Positions 5,432 to 5,832 of a DNA stretch of 5,832 nucleotides are shown piece after piece. Position numbers and translations under genes: made by a program. The notes below the pieces were generated by a model. The model saw only the letters and a program-made list of their open reading frames with translations, did not search any database and was not told where the DNA came from. This stretch comes from Candidatus Fibrimonadales bacterium. Lineage in GTDB: Bacteria; Fibrobacterota; Fibrobacteria; Fibrobacterales; Fibrobacteraceae. The stretch spans positions 1 through 5,832 of the forward strand of contig WRMM01000143.1 of the NCBI GenBank assembly GCA_009777135.1. The letters run 5' to 3'. Position 1 is the first letter of the stretch. Every line of letters begins with the position of its first letter.

Positions 5432-5661
5432 AATAGAACCTCTTGACAGATGCGGACTGCGTTTCGAGCATTAGGCTTATCAGCACCGATCTTTGATGAA
5501 AGTCTGTTAAAGTTCTCATAATATTATTCCAACCCGTATCCAAATTTTGGTAATTGCTCCAAAAATTCCCTTGCTCATTCATCCATGGAATAACTTTAGC
5601 GCGAAGTTCTTTCATGTTCAGCAGAAAATTCTCCTGTAATATATGGCAATATATTAGATGC
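5428..5661 (-). pseudogene. Degraded coding region spread over two frames
   Basis: Protein-like sequence appears in two minus-strand frames. One frame reads ASNILPYITGEFSAEHE from 5661, stops at 5598-5596, and after two more stops (a TGA, then a TAA at 5526-5524) resumes as RLSSKIGADKPNARNAVRIC, ending at TAA 5430-5428 on the edge of repeat B. The other frame runs from ATG 5615 (MKELRAKVIPWMNEQGNFWS) to 5409, but its last residues come from repeat DNA. AGGAG at 5635-5631 lies 15 nt before that ATG, too far to be convincing. The pattern suits one protein broken by several single-base indels or stops, or poor sequence. The exact original path cannot be fixed by eye, and I do not recognise the family. 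An intact 68-aa gene at 5615-5409 is the alternative. Confidence 0.45.
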
Positions 5662-5832
5662 AGTTCGAAATCAAACCAAAATTTTGAAATGCAAATATAT
5701 TTCCAACAATTGACATTCTAGCACTTAGTGACACTTTACAAATATCACATTCATTAAACGTTTCTATTTTTTGAATTGCAACATTAGGTTCTGAAAAAAT
5801 ACAGCCTATTTTCAAGTCATTTTTCAATTGAT
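5654..5832 (-). CDS. 3' part of an unrecognised gene entering from the right edge
   Basis: An open minus-strand frame with no stop from the window edge (first full codon 5830-5828) to TAA 5656-5654 gives the last 58 residues of a protein. It has a normal-looking composition and a CxxC pair in FNECDICKVSLSARMSIVG, followed by an aromatic-rich end (FAFQNFGLISN). The CxxC pair could be half of a zinc site, but nothing more is visible. Just before the stop, the neighbouring frame continues with another protein-like stretch (ASNILPYITGEFSAEHE), so this stop may itself be the product of a one-base indel, and the gene may have continued into the 5661-5428 region. I do not recognise the family. Confidence 0.5.
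   Translation of the reverse strand, partial: QLKNDLKIGCIFSEPNVAIQKIETFNECDICKVSLSARMSIVGNIFAFQNFGLISNCI

Overview
The window holds one complete heavy-metal efflux pump gene, a three-gene flagellar regulatory cluster that converges on it, and two repeat-rich flanks. The pump is an HME-RND transporter, which implies a diderm cell. A FliA/WhiG-type sigma factor followed by a YjfB-like putative motility protein implies a motile one. The combination would fit a Fibrobacterota, spirochaete or Bacteroidota-related lineage, but nothing here fixes the phylum.

Layout. Positions 1-525 are non-coding and repetitive: an inverted-repeat-bounded element (about 26-484) carrying five 42-bp tandem copies (108-317), then nested inverted repeats (323-484). 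Positions 526-3615 (+) encode the RND pump, whose start is best placed at ATG 526. An upstream in-frame ATG at 445 lies inside the repeat element. Positions 4945-3616 (-) carry fliA, a 104-aa glutamine-rich protein and a 65-aa YjfB-like protein, in that transcription order. The pump and YjfB-like stop codons abut exactly, so pump and flagellar transcripts must run into each other or end inside the opposite gene.

Positions 4946-5832, upstream of fliA, are accessory-looking DNA. An 80-bp direct repeat (5057-5137 and 5353-5431, 78 of 81 aligned columns identical) is present twice. Each copy joins a terminator-like hairpin to a conserved sigma70-like promoter motif. Between the copies lie a strong stem-loop followed by a T-run (candidate small RNA, + strand) and, on the - strand, a short coding-like frame broken by one extra base. 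Right of the second copy, the - strand carries more coding-like sequence spread over three frames, entering from outside the window; it looks like one or more decaying genes.

How it works together: FliA would direct late flagellar transcription, and the two small proteins are translated from its operon and share a similar C-terminal tail. The pump is functionally separate, and no adaptor or outer-membrane partner lies in the window. The most novel material is the repeat / promoter / stem-loop module at 5057-5431 and the repeat element at 26-484.
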